Assembly: GCA_963608705.1 (NCBI GenBank)
Contig: CAVDHB010000027.1
Span: 1-64,000, forward strand
Length of the DNA: 64,000 nucleotides
Direction: 5' to 3'
Source: CAVDHB01 sp963608705
Lineage (GTDB): Bacteria > Bacteroidota > Bacteroidia > Bacteroidales > Bacteroidaceae
Of the stretch, positions 17,884 through 25,888 are shown piece by piece (position 1 is the stretch's first letter; the number at the start of each line of letters is the position of its first letter). A program made the translations under genes and the position numbers. Below the pieces are notes generated by a model that was not told the origin of the DNA, did no database searches, and saw only the letters and a list, made by a program, of their open reading frames with translations.

Positions 17884-18600
17884 TTAATGATGAATCTTGC
17901 GGAGCTGCTTGCAAAAGTCGGTCAGCAGTGTGATGTCTTTTACTCCCGGACTGGTCTCGAATCGGGAGTTCAAGTCTACTCCTGCCCACTGGGGATGCGT
18001 GAATTTCGTCAACGCTTCCAGACTCTCTGGCCCGATGCCCCCACTTAGCAGGAAAGGCGTGTGTCCGTGGTAGGCTTGGAGGATGCGCCAGTCGAATGAC
18101 TTCCCGCTTCCGCCTTTCTCCGCACATTTCGTATCGAAGAGAAAGTAGTCACAACATTCCTCGTAGGCGGCTGTCTTCATGAGGTCTTCTTCGCTGGAGA
18201 CGCTGAACGCCTTGAGAATGCGGTAGCAGTCCTGCGGTTTCCGGGGCTGAGAGCCCACAGCAGTAACCGGCAGCTGACGTAGAGCCTCTGTCCATAATTT
18301 ATCCAGCCGGCTGCGAAGGCGTTTGATGTACATTGGACTTTCGTCACCGTGCAGCTGGATGTAGGTGGTATGGAAACGAACCATTGTACGGATGATGTCA
18401 ATGGCCGGAGCGTCCACGAACACTCCCACACGCTTCAGACTCCGCAACGAGGGAAGTTCCTCGGGCAGCTTGTCCACGTAGCGGGGAGAAGGGGGATAGA
18501 ATATCATCCCCATAAGGTCAGCGATTCCCGCATCAGCCAGTCTCTGGATGTTCTCCGCATCCCTCATTCCGCAGACTTTTATAAGAAAGTCGTGTGTCAT
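17884..18600 (-). CDS. trpF: Phosphoribosylanthranilate isomerase
   Basis: This 238-residue single-domain enzyme converts phosphoribosylanthranilate to CdRP, the third step of tryptophan synthesis. Family features are 'IKVCGMRD' with catalytic Cys 10, 'MGMIFYPPSPRYV', 'VGVFVD', 'YIQLHGDES' and the C-terminal 'LSGGIGPE' and 'GVDLNSRFETSPGVKD' with the catalytic Asp. It is slightly longer than many TrpF proteins because of an insert around residues 105-130. The start overlaps the trpC stop (18597-18600), which suggests translational coupling. It is separate from trpC, not fused as in enterobacteria. Confidence 0.95.
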   Translation of the reverse strand: MTHDFLIKVCGMRDAENIQRLADAGIADLMGMIFYPPSPRYVDKLPEELPSLRSLKRVGVFVDAPAIDIIRTMVRFHTTYIQLHGDESPMYIKRLRSRLDKLWTEALRQLPVTAVGSQPRKPQDCYRILKAFSVSSEEDLMKTAAYEECCDYFLFDTKCAEKGGSGKSFDWRILQAYHGHTPFLLSGGIGPESLEALTKFTHPQWAGVDLNSRFETSPGVKDITLLTDFCKQLRKIHH

Positions 18601-19397
18601 AATTCAAGGATGAATTCTTTCAAGGCCGCTCCGGGGTTGGCCGCCCGCATGAAGTGTTCTCCCATGAGGAAACCACGGAACCCCGCCTTGCGTAACTTCT
18701 GCACGGTTTGCGGATTGGAGATGCCGCTTTCGGAAACCTTCACAGTCTCTTGCGGCAACTTGGCCGCCAGGTCGAACGAAGTCTGTACGTCGGTATGGAA
18801 CGTGCCCAAGTGGCGGTTGTTCACACCGAGCATGTCTATCAAGCTCTCATCAAAGTAGTCCAATTCCGCTTCGCTGTGTGTCTCCAGCAACACTTCCAGT
18901 CCCAGTTCGTGAGCGGTATGCGCCAACGCGCGGCATTCTGCGGGAGACAAGTCCGCGGCGATGAGCAACACCGCATTGGCACCGGCTTGCCGGGCTTGGA
19001 ACAACTGGTATTCATCCACAATGAAGTCTTTGCGCAGGATAGGGGCTTTCACCAACGGACGAGCCGTGCGCAGAAAGTCCAGCGAACCTCCGAAATACTT
19101 CTCGTCGGTAAGAATCGAAAGGGCGGCGGCTCCGTTCTGGTCATAGGCGGGAGGTATGACATCCGGCTTTCCGTCTTCTTTTATCCAGCCCTTTGAGGGA
19201 GACTTCCGTTTGAACTCAGCGATGATGCCCGTGGCGGAATTTCGAAGGCTTTCCTTCATGGACGGACGTGGAAGCGACTCTTCGTCATACAGTTGTCGTT
19301 CCACCTCGTGATAAAGGGTGTGAGGTGACAAGGCCGCTTTTTCCTTTTCCACCTCCATCCTCTTCCATGCCACAATTTCCTCTAAGATATCTGCCAT
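18597..19397 (-). CDS. trpC: Indole-3-glycerol phosphate synthase
   Basis: This 266-residue TIM barrel cyclises CdRP to indole-3-glycerol phosphate. Diagnostic motifs are 'IIAEFKRKSPSKG' with the catalytic lysines, 'ALSILTDEKYFGGSLDFL', 'PILRKDFIVDEYQL', 'LEVLLETHSEAEL', 'GVNNRHLGTFHTD' and 'SESGI'. An N-terminal helical extension ('MADILEEIVAWKRMEVEKEK') is typical for the family. It sits between trpD (6-bp gap) and trpF (4-bp overlap) and is transcribed from the trp promoter near 23860. Confidence 0.96.
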   Translation of the reverse strand: MADILEEIVAWKRMEVEKEKAALSPHTLYHEVERQLYDEESLPRPSMKESLRNSATGIIAEFKRKSPSKGWIKEDGKPDVIPPAYDQNGAAALSILTDEKYFGGSLDFLRTARPLVKAPILRKDFIVDEYQLFQARQAGANAVLLIAADLSPAECRALAHTAHELGLEVLLETHSEAELDYFDESLIDMLGVNNRHLGTFHTDVQTSFDLAAKLPQETVKVSESGISNPQTVQKLRKAGFRGFLMGEHFMRAANPGAALKEFILEL

Positions 19398-19403
19398 GGC
19401 GAA

Positions 19404-20402
19404 TCAAGAATTGAGTGACACGTAAGTCTGGAACGCCTTCAAGGCTTTGCCGCTTTCCAAGGATTCTTTCGCCATGGCAAGACATTCCTCCATGGTCTTT
19501 TCCTGTTCCACGATGTGAATGGCCGTAGCGGCAGTGGCCAGCACCACGTTCTTTTGCGCCTCAGTGGCTTGGTTGGCTAATACGTTGTCGAAGATTCGCA
19601 TCGCCTCTTCTTTGGTGTCGCCGCCTTTCAGTTCTGCGGGTTGAGCCACGGGGAAGTGGTAGTCTGCGGGAGAGTAGATGCGTTCCGAGGTGTTTGTCAC
19701 CAACTTGAAGTCGCCGGTAAGCGATATTTCGTCATAACCGTCCAGACTGTTCACGATGCCAAATCGGATGCCAAGTTGCTGGTTCACATAACGGTATAGG
19801 CGTAATTGTTGGAGATTGGCCACTCCGAGCAGTTGGTAAGCAGGGTGGGCGGGATTGACCAACGGGCCAAGAAGATTGAAGCAAGTGGGAATCTGCAAGG
19901 CTTTGCGCACGGGCGCTACATATTTCATGCCGCTGGCGAAGAGCGGCGCATGCAAATAGACGAAGTTAGACTGCTCCAACGTCTTCTTCAATTGTCCTTC
20001 GTCATTGGTGAATTTCACGCCGTGTCCCTCGATGACATTGCTGGCTCCCGAAATGCTGGTAGCGGCATAGTTGCCGTGTTTGGCCACTTTATAGCCTGCG
20101 CCGGCCACCACGAAGCAGGAGCAGGTGGAGATGTTGAAGGTGTTCTTGCCGTCACCGCCTGTGCCTACAATGTCGAGAACCTTATAAGGTGAGAAATCCA
20201 CGTGTCTTCCTGTTTCCAGCAGTCCGTCACGGAATCCCAACAGTTCTTCTCCCGTGACACCTCTCACTTGCAGCCCCATCAACAGCGCTGCCACCTGTGG
20301 CTGTGCATACTCTTCTTTAGTGATACCCAGCATGATACGGTGTGTCTCTTGCCGTGTCAGTTGCTCGCCATTTACCAGGCGGGCTAATATGTCTTTCATC
20401 AT
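19404..20402 (-). CDS. trpD: Anthranilate phosphoribosyltransferase
   Basis: This 332-residue enzyme transfers phosphoribose from PRPP to anthranilate. The glycine-rich PRPP site 'DIVGTGGDGKNTFNIST' is present. Also typical are 'KHGN', 'LHAPLFASGMKYVAPVRKAL', 'TCFNLLGPLVNPA' and the helical N-terminal domain with 'ALLMGLQVRGVTGEEL'. After KHGN the sequence reads YAATSISGAS, where many homologues have R(S/A)xSS. It is not fused to TrpG: the glutamine amidotransferase is a separate gene 13 bp upstream. Confidence 0.95.
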   Translation of the reverse strand: MMKDILARLVNGEQLTRQETHRIMLGITKEEYAQPQVAALLMGLQVRGVTGEELLGFRDGLLETGRHVDFSPYKVLDIVGTGGDGKNTFNISTCSCFVVAGAGYKVAKHGNYAATSISGASNVIEGHGVKFTNDEGQLKKTLEQSNFVYLHAPLFASGMKYVAPVRKALQIPTCFNLLGPLVNPAHPAYQLLGVANLQQLRLYRYVNQQLGIRFGIVNSLDGYDEISLTGDFKLVTNTSERIYSPADYHFPVAQPAELKGGDTKEEAMRIFDNVLANQATEAQKNVVLATAATAIHIVEQEKTMEECLAMAKESLESGKALKAFQTYVSLNS

Positions 20403-20415
20403 GTGATGCTCTTTT

Positions 20416-21000
20416 TTAGTGTTCCAACCAGTTTTTCACGATTGTCTTTCCTTCGGGGGTCAATACCGATTCCGGGTGAAACTGAATGCCGTGAATGTCT
20501 AATTCTTTGTGCTTCAACGCCATGATATACCCCTCTTTATCTACCGATGTAATCTCCAGACAAGACGGAAATCCCTCTGTCGTAACCACCCACGAGTGAT
20601 AACGTCCCACCTCGATATGGTCGGGAAGACCGTTAAAGATGTAGTCTTTGGGCTTTCCGTCAGCGTCTTTCATTACCAAGACAGGAGACTGTATTCCATG
20701 ATATACCTGACTAAGATTCACCAACTTACCGCCGAATGCCTCTCCAATCGCTTGATGTCCCAGACATACACCGAGAATCGGTTTCTTTCCCGCATACGTC
20801 TTGATGACATCCATGAGCAATCCCGCTTCTTCGGGAATGCCCGGACCGGGAGAAAGGATTATCTTGTCGTATTTCTCCAAGTCTGGCAGTTGGAATTTGT
20901 CGTTGCGAAGCACCTCCACAGAGGCTCCCAGTTCTTTCACTAAATGCGACAGGTTATAGGTAAACGAGTCGTAGTTGTCTATTATCACAATCTTTTTCAT
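20416..21000 (-). CDS. trpG: Anthranilate synthase component II (glutamine amidotransferase)
   Basis: This 194-residue class I glutamine amidotransferase supplies ammonia to TrpE. The catalytic triad is visible: C79 in 'GVCLGHQ', and H175 and E177 in 'QFHPESV'. The oxyanion strand 'LSPGPGIPEEAG' is also present. The N-terminus 'MKKIVIIDNYDSFTYNL' is typical of TrpG/PabA. The place between trpE (4-bp gap) and trpD supports TrpG, although a shared role in p-aminobenzoate synthesis cannot be excluded. Confidence 0.95.
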   Translation of the reverse strand: MKKIVIIDNYDSFTYNLSHLVKELGASVEVLRNDKFQLPDLEKYDKIILSPGPGIPEEAGLLMDVIKTYAGKKPILGVCLGHQAIGEAFGGKLVNLSQVYHGIQSPVLVMKDADGKPKDYIFNGLPDHIEVGRYHSWVVTTEGFPSCLEITSVDKEGYIMALKHKELDIHGIQFHPESVLTPEGKTIVKNWLEH

Positions 21001-21004
21001 ACGC

Positions 21005-22402
21005 TTACATGTTTTCAGCCATACGGATGGCCTTGCTCAAGGCACCTAATTTATTGTTGGCTTCCTGCAATTCATATTCGTCATTGCTCTTCGCCACCAC
21101 ACCGCTTCCGGCCTGGAACCACAGTTCTCCGTTACGGCTTACAAAAGTACGGATGACTATGGCCTGGTTCAGCTTCTTCTTGTTCAGTCCGATAAAGCCG
21201 ATACAGCCGCCATAGGCTCCTCTGTTGTGTGGCTCGAACTCCGTGATGAGTTGCAAGGCGCGTACTTTCGGCGCGCCTGACAAGGTGCCGGCAGGGAAGG
21301 TGTCGATGAATGTGCGGATAGGGTCAGCCCCTTCGTTCAATGTGCCGCTCACTCGGCTCACCAAGTGGATGACATGACTGTAGAACTGCATATTCTTGTA
21401 GAAGTCCACCTTCACTCCGTGGCAATTACGGCTGAGGTCGTTACGAGCCAAGTCTACCAACATCACGTGTTCAGCGTTTTCTTTCGGGTCGTTTTTCAAG
21501 AACAGCGCATTCTTCTTGTCTTGTTCCGCATCGCCCGTGCGTTTGGTAGTCCCGGCGATGGGGTCGATATAGGCTTTCTCACCTTCAATACGCAAGTGGG
21601 TCTCAGGAGAGGAGCCGAAGATGCGGAAACCACCGAAGTCCATATAGAACAAGTAAGGGCTGGGATTGATACTCCGCAAAGCACGGTAGAGTTTGAAATC
21701 ATCCCCTTCGTAGTGCTGGATGAAACGGCGGGAAACTACGATCTGGAAGACATCCCCTCGCAGACAGTGGGCGATACCCTTGCGGATGTTCTCCTTGTGC
21801 TGCTCATCGGTCAATGTGCTGGACACCTCTCCCACAGGATGGAAGCCGAACGTGTTGAAGTTGTTATTATTCAACATCTTCGTCACCTCATCCAGTGTGT
21901 CGTTCTCTCCGTCCTTCACCAATTGAATCAGTGTCAGAGTGTTTTTATAATGATCGAACTCCAGTACGGTCTTGTAAAGGATGTAGTACATATCCGGCGC
22001 GTCGTTCTTTTTCATGGTCGTGTCTTTCACCGGGATATGCTCGAAATAGCGCACGGCGTTGAAACTGGTGTAACCATAAAGACCGCATAAATCAGAGTGG
22101 TCGCCTTTTACACTGAAATGACCGAGAAAGTCATTCATGGCGTTCTCCACACGATACTCGTCCGTGATGTCTTTCTCCTCTTTTGTGCCGTCTGGATATT
22201 TGCTTATGGCCTTTCCGTGTGCCACGGCAAAAGATGCGATGGGATTGATGGCGATGAACGACCGGCTGTTGTCCGAACTGTGGTAGTCCGAGCTTTCCAT
22301 CAAGGCACTCATCGGATAGCGGTCTCTCACTTTCAGATACGTGCTTACAGGAGTGTAGAGGTCTCCTAATATCGTCTTACAGACTGTGTTGAATGTAAAC
22401 AT
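21005..22402 (-). CDS. trpE: Anthranilate synthase component I
   Basis: This 465-residue chorismate-binding enzyme makes anthranilate together with TrpG. The C-terminal half carries family motifs: 'FQIVVSRRF', 'PSPYLFYMDFG', 'GSSPETHLRI', 'PIAGTTKRTG', 'HVMLVDLARNDLSR', 'TFPAGTLSGAPKVRAL' and 'GAYGGCIGFIG'. Near residue 33 'SALMESSDYHS' corresponds to the LLES element that binds tryptophan in feedback-inhibited TrpE, so allosteric control probably adds to attenuation. It is the second gene of the operon, 21 bp after trpB. Confidence 0.96.
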   Translation of the reverse strand: MFTFNTVCKTILGDLYTPVSTYLKVRDRYPMSALMESSDYHSSDNSRSFIAINPIASFAVAHGKAISKYPDGTKEEKDITDEYRVENAMNDFLGHFSVKGDHSDLCGLYGYTSFNAVRYFEHIPVKDTTMKKNDAPDMYYILYKTVLEFDHYKNTLTLIQLVKDGENDTLDEVTKMLNNNNFNTFGFHPVGEVSSTLTDEQHKENIRKGIAHCLRGDVFQIVVSRRFIQHYEGDDFKLYRALRSINPSPYLFYMDFGGFRIFGSSPETHLRIEGEKAYIDPIAGTTKRTGDAEQDKKNALFLKNDPKENAEHVMLVDLARNDLSRNCHGVKVDFYKNMQFYSHVIHLVSRVSGTLNEGADPIRTFIDTFPAGTLSGAPKVRALQLITEFEPHNRGAYGGCIGFIGLNKKKLNQAIVIRTFVSRNGELWFQAGSGVVAKSNDEYELQEANNKLGALSKAIRMAENM

Positions 22403-22423
22403 ATCATCTATTACTTTAAGAGT

Positions 22424-23623
22424 TTAATCCTGTATTCCCGGGTCATCTTTATGGGCCAGATACGTGTCGAGGTCTTTGTCTCCACGTCCGCTGACCGTCA
22501 AAACCACCACGTCTTCAGGTTTGAATTTCATCTTGGGAAGAACCGCCAAGGCGTGTGCGGACTCCAAGGCGGGAATGATGCCCTCCATGCGAGTTAGCTC
22601 AAAAGCCGCTCTCAACGCTTCCTTGTCGTCAATGGGCAGCACCGTGGCGCGGTGTTGTGCGGCCATGTTGGCGTGCATCGGGCCGATGCCAGGATAGTCC
22701 AGTCCTGCGGAGATGGAGTAGGCTTCTTGAATCTGTCCGTCTTCATTCTGCAACACGAAACTGCGTGAGCCTTGGAAAATGCCCAATACGCCTTTGGCGA
22801 TAGTGGCGGCGGTATAGTCAGAGTCCACTCCCATACCACCAGCTTCCGCCAACACGATTTTCACCCGTGTGTCGTCAATATAGTGGTACACCGTACCTGC
22901 CGCATTGGAGCCACCGCCCACACAGGCGATGAGATAGTCGGGATAGTCACGGTGTTCCTTTTCGGGAAGCTGCCATTTTATTTCCTCGCTGATGACACTT
23001 TGCAACCGTGCCACGATGTCGGGATAAGGATGAGGACCCACGGTGGAGCCGATAAGGTAATAGCTCTCCTCGGGATGGCAGCACCAGTCACGGAACGCCT
23101 CGTTCACCGCATCCTTCAAAGTGCCGTTGCCCGATGAAACCGGCACGACTTCCGCACCGAGCATCTTCATGCGTTCCACATTCGGATGCTGACGCTTCAC
23201 GTCCGTGGCACCCATATACACCGTGCAGGGCATATCCATCAAAGCGCAGACCGTAGCCGTGGCCACTCCGTGTTGTCCCGCACCCGTTTCAGCGATAATG
23301 CGTTTCTTGCCCATCTTCTTGGCCAGCAGAATCTGTCCCAAGGCATTGTTGATTTTATGAGCCCCGGTGTGGTTCAAGTCCTCCCGTTTCAGATACAACT
23401 TGCAGCCGTATTTCTCGCTCATCCTTTTCGCGTAATATAACGGAGAAGGTCTGCCTGCATAGTCTGTGAGCAGTGAATGGAACTCCTGCTTGAACTCTTC
23501 GCTTTCGAGTACAGGCACATAGGCGTGTTTCAGCTCGTCTATGCATTTGAAGAGAATCTCGGGGATGTACGAACCTCCGAACTCTCCATAGAAACCGTCG
23601 TGGTCTACTTGAAATGACTTCAT
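22424..23623 (-). CDS. trpB: Tryptophan synthase beta chain
   Basis: This PLP enzyme of about 399 residues joins indole and serine to make tryptophan. The PLP lysine is K90 in 'HTGAHKINNALGQ'. Other hallmarks are 'AETGAGQHGVATATV', the phosphate loop 'CVGGGSNAAG', 'EAGGMG' and 'SAGLDYPGIGP'. The start is set at 23623 (MKSFQVDHDGFYGEFGGSY), with AAAAAAGGAAT just upstream. A longer frame starts at 23686 but runs back toward the attenuator and is unlikely. It is the first structural gene of the operon, downstream of the leader peptide and terminator. Confidence 0.96.
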   Translation of the reverse strand: MKSFQVDHDGFYGEFGGSYIPEILFKCIDELKHAYVPVLESEEFKQEFHSLLTDYAGRPSPLYYAKRMSEKYGCKLYLKREDLNHTGAHKINNALGQILLAKKMGKKRIIAETGAGQHGVATATVCALMDMPCTVYMGATDVKRQHPNVERMKMLGAEVVPVSSGNGTLKDAVNEAFRDWCCHPEESYYLIGSTVGPHPYPDIVARLQSVISEEIKWQLPEKEHRDYPDYLIACVGGGSNAAGTVYHYIDDTRVKIVLAEAGGMGVDSDYTAATIAKGVLGIFQGSRSFVLQNEDGQIQEAYSISAGLDYPGIGPMHANMAAQHRATVLPIDDKEALRAAFELTRMEGIIPALESAHALAVLPKMKFKPEDVVVLTVSGRGDKDLDTYLAHKDDPGIQD

Positions 23624-23668
23624 ATATTCCTTTTTTGTCTGTTTATTCCTTTTTCTGAACATTGATAA

Positions 23669-23698
23669 GAAAAAAGCCCGTCGCAAGTGCGGCAGGCT
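23669..23698 (-). terminator. trp operon attenuator (intrinsic terminator)
   Basis: On the minus strand AGCCTGCCGC pairs with GCGACGGGCT around an ACTT loop (23675-23698; one mismatch, one G-U) and is followed by TTTTTTCTT. It lies between the Trp-rich leader peptide and trpB, as expected for transcription attenuation. Confidence 0.85.
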
Positions 23699-23738
23699 CT
23701 ATATGCTTTGTACATCGGAATGTACCGGTATAGGCTGT

Positions 23739-23804
23739 TCACCTCACGACTGCTGAAGACTGTGAGTTACGCCACCACCAAAAATTCCGATTGTTCTGTC
23801 TCAT
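23739..23804 (-). CDS. trpL: trp operon leader peptide (21 aa, three consecutive Trp codons)
   Basis: An ATG at 23804 opens a 21-codon frame reading MRQNNRNFWWWRNSQSSAVV plus R, then TGA at 23739. The TGG TGG TGG run is at 23772-23780. It lies about 30 bp downstream of the trp promoter and upstream of the terminator hairpin. This is the classical layout in which a ribosome stalled at Trp codons prevents terminator formation. After the Trp codons, CTCAC and GTGAG can pair across the end of the frame, giving a candidate pause or antiterminator helix. Confidence 0.85.
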   Translation of the reverse strand: MRQNNRNFWWWRNSQSSAVVR

Positions 23805-23831
23805 TCTATGTTCTGTTTTATTTTGACAGCG

Positions 23832-23863
23832 CAAAGTTATGATTTAATTTTGAAATCACCAAA
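23832..23863 (-). promoter_or_regulatory. trp operon promoter
   Basis: On the minus strand TTTG (23863-23860), a 20-bp spacer and TAACTTTG (23839-23832) match the Bacteroides -33/-7 consensus. It lies just before the leader peptide. Confidence 0.8.
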
Positions 23864-23890
23864 TTCAGTAGAATCTTTTTGCATGGAAAA

Positions 23891-23937
23891 TAAAAAGCGG
23901 GATCCCCTCAAAGAAGATTCTTGGAAGGAAACCCGCT
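23891..23937 (-). terminator. Terminator of the hdr-flx operon
   Basis: On the minus strand AGCGGG (23937-23932) pairs with CCCGCT (23901-23896) around a long, partly structured loop and is followed by TTTTATTTT. It is about 80 bp past the flxA-like stop. A second hairpin, GATGCC/GGCATC, lies between (about 23951-23977). Confidence 0.65.
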
Positions 23938-24019
23938 AAATCACTCACAAGATGCCTACAAGCCATAGCCCGGCATCTAAATCTATATATAGAACCTATT
24001 GGAGGTCTATCTTCTGTGT

Positions 24020-24856
24020 TTAGAACTCCGCTGGCATTTCATTCAGTTGGGTCTTGGTAAAGACAGGGCCGTCTTTGCAGACATACAGCTTTCCCACATT
24101 GCATCGTCCGCATTTCCCCAGTCCGCATTTCATGCGATTCTCTAACGTGGTGAAGATATGGTCGTCCTTGAATCCCAGCTTCTCCAGCACGGGGAAGGTG
24201 AACTTGATCATCACCGGCGGGCCGCATACGATGGCGATGGTGTTTTCCGCCGTGGGGGCAATCTGCTCTAATACCGACGGGACAAATCCCACCTTTCCTT
24301 GCCATTCGGGGGTCTCACCGCCAGGGTCTACCGTGACGGTCAGGTTCACGTCCGGGCGTTCCTCCCATTCTTTCAATTCGTGTTTATACACTAAGTCATT
24401 TACTGATTTCGCACCATAGAGAATGGATACGTTCCCGAACTCTTCCCTTCTGTCCAGCACGTTCCATATCACGCAGCGCATGGGAGGGAGAGCGATGCCA
24501 CCCGCGATGAACAGCAGGTTCTTGCCCTTCCATTCGTCTATGGGGAACACATTGCCGAAGGGTCCCCGCAGTCCCATTTCCATCCCTTCCTGCATTCTCG
24601 ACAGTGCGGAGGTCACTCTGCCGGCTTTTCGGAAAGTGCATTCCACGTAGCCCTTCCGAGTAGGCGGCGAGGCAATGCAGAACGTACATTCCCCGTCTCC
24701 GAAAGCGGAGTACTCCGCGAACTGTCCCGCCTGGAAAGAGAAAGCCTCGGCTTCTTCGGGATGCTTGAATCTCAGACGGAACGTGCGCACTCCAGGCGCT
24801 TCTTCGGTGATTTTCTCTATCACCATTATATGAGGTAAATACAGATTCTCGTTCAT
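24020..24856 (-). CDS. flxA: FlxA-like FAD/NAD(P)H-binding oxidoreductase subunit
   Basis: This 278-residue ferredoxin-NADP-reductase-fold protein has an FAD domain ('VRTFRLRF', 'FQAGQFAEYS') and an NAD(P) domain ('LLFIAGGIALPPMR', 'ILYGAKSVNDLVYKHEL', 'AIVCGPPVMIKF'). A C-terminal cysteine cluster for a 2Fe-2S centre reads 'RMKCGLGKCGRCNVGKLYVC', as in PyrK-like and sulfhydrogenase gamma subunits. In the FlxABCD-HdrABC complex described in Desulfovibrio this subunit oxidises NADH and feeds electrons through FlxBCD to HdrA. It is the last gene of the seven-gene operon, 12 bp after flxB. The symbol is assigned by operon order and domain type. Confidence 0.85.
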   Translation of the reverse strand: MNENLYLPHIMVIEKITEEAPGVRTFRLRFKHPEEAEAFSFQAGQFAEYSAFGDGECTFCIASPPTRKGYVECTFRKAGRVTSALSRMQEGMEMGLRGPFGNVFPIDEWKGKNLLFIAGGIALPPMRCVIWNVLDRREEFGNVSILYGAKSVNDLVYKHELKEWEERPDVNLTVTVDPGGETPEWQGKVGFVPSVLEQIAPTAENTIAIVCGPPVMIKFTFPVLEKLGFKDDHIFTTLENRMKCGLGKCGRCNVGKLYVCKDGPVFTKTQLNEMPAEF

Positions 24857-24867
24857 ATCGTGAGGTT

Positions 24868-25878
24868 TTATTTAATAGAGGAAAGATGCTCCGCAATGTC
24901 CATCTCCACGGGACAGGCTCTGGAACAACGTCCGCAACCCGTGCATCCGTACACGCCCAGTCTGTCGGGCATATAGGAGAACTTGTGGAGAATGCGTTGT
25001 CTCCAACGGGATTTCTGGTCAGGACGCGGGTTGTAACCACCCGTGTGGGCGGTGAAAAGGGCGAATCCGCAAGAATCCCAACAACGCAGCCGCATCCCTT
25101 TCTTGCCCTTGGACTGCTCCTCCATGTTGAAACAGGCGCAAGTGGGACATACATAGGCACAGGCACCGCAACCTATACATCTTGCGGATTGTCGCGCCCA
25201 GACGGGGGAATCGAATGCCTTGTCCAAATGCGTATGCACGTTTTCTCTTGCGAAGCGTGGCGGTAATACCGCCAAGTTCTTTTCTTTCAGCTGTATATCG
25301 GCCTCTTCCGCCTTGCTGAAATGAGCGGGACTTAACGCGACCAATGACTCTCCCTTGGGAGACAGTACTTCCACTAAGGTTCGTCCGTCACGCAAATCCG
25401 TCAGAAGAATGTCAGAGCCTTCGGTGTGTCCGGGACCTCCTTGCATGGAGGTGCAAAAGCAGAACGGGTCACTCTGGCCGCAAGAAAAGCTGACCAGTGT
25501 AAGTTTCTTACGCCGGGCGTTATAGGCCGTGTCCTTGTAGTCCCAGTTGAATATGGCGTCCAGCGGTTTCAATCCTGCGGCGTCACAGGGACGTGTGTGC
25601 CAAAGCACCGTTTCCGGATAGTCGTCCCATTGGGCCGGTTTCAGTGAAAGAGGGTCTTTGGTATAGTCAAACAGCTTTTCCGTGCGTGGGAACACAGCCT
25701 CTTTCACCGACTGCGTGGTTGTCACACAGTCCTTTTTCATCTCGGAAGCGGTGTGAATCATGCGAAACTCCACTGTCCTTCCTACTTGAACTGGCGCAAG
25801 CACCCTTGGAGAGCGCTTTATCACGGTGTCCAGCCATTCGTCTATTTTAGAGGTAGCTATGATGAGATAGTGATCCAT
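24868..25878 (-). CDS. flxB: FlxB-like 4Fe-4S subunit
   Basis: This protein of about 336 residues starts at 25878 (MDHYLIIATSKIDEWLD), 10 bp after the flxC-like stop; a 14-residue longer frame exists but overlaps flxC. The N-terminal half resembles the sulfhydrogenase beta-type / formate dehydrogenase FdhB-like fold ('LWHTRPCDAAGLKPLD', 'SFSCGQSDPFCFCTSM'). The C-terminal half has two 4Fe-4S motifs, 'CIGCGACAYVCPTCACF' and 'CTGCGRCSRACPVEMDI'. It probably carries electrons between the NADH-oxidising FlxA and the MvhD-like subunit in the cytoplasm. Proteins of this type also occur in group 3 hydrogenases, but no hydrogenase large subunit is encoded nearby. Confidence 0.82.
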   Translation of the reverse strand: MDHYLIIATSKIDEWLDTVIKRSPRVLAPVQVGRTVEFRMIHTASEMKKDCVTTTQSVKEAVFPRTEKLFDYTKDPLSLKPAQWDDYPETVLWHTRPCDAAGLKPLDAIFNWDYKDTAYNARRKKLTLVSFSCGQSDPFCFCTSMQGGPGHTEGSDILLTDLRDGRTLVEVLSPKGESLVALSPAHFSKAEEADIQLKEKNLAVLPPRFARENVHTHLDKAFDSPVWARQSARCIGCGACAYVCPTCACFNMEEQSKGKKGMRLRCWDSCGFALFTAHTGGYNPRPDQKSRWRQRILHKFSYMPDRLGVYGCTGCGRCSRACPVEMDIAEHLSSIK

Positions 25879-25888
25879 AATCTTGTGG

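Noticed and set aside
17291..17887. 198-codon plus-strand frame opposite trpA
   Set aside because: It is fully antisense to a well-supported trpA and shows no family motif.
17864..18127. 5' extension of trpA by 88 residues
   Set aside because: The extra sequence overlaps trpF and is not TrpA-like; the ATG at 17863 gives a normal-length protein.
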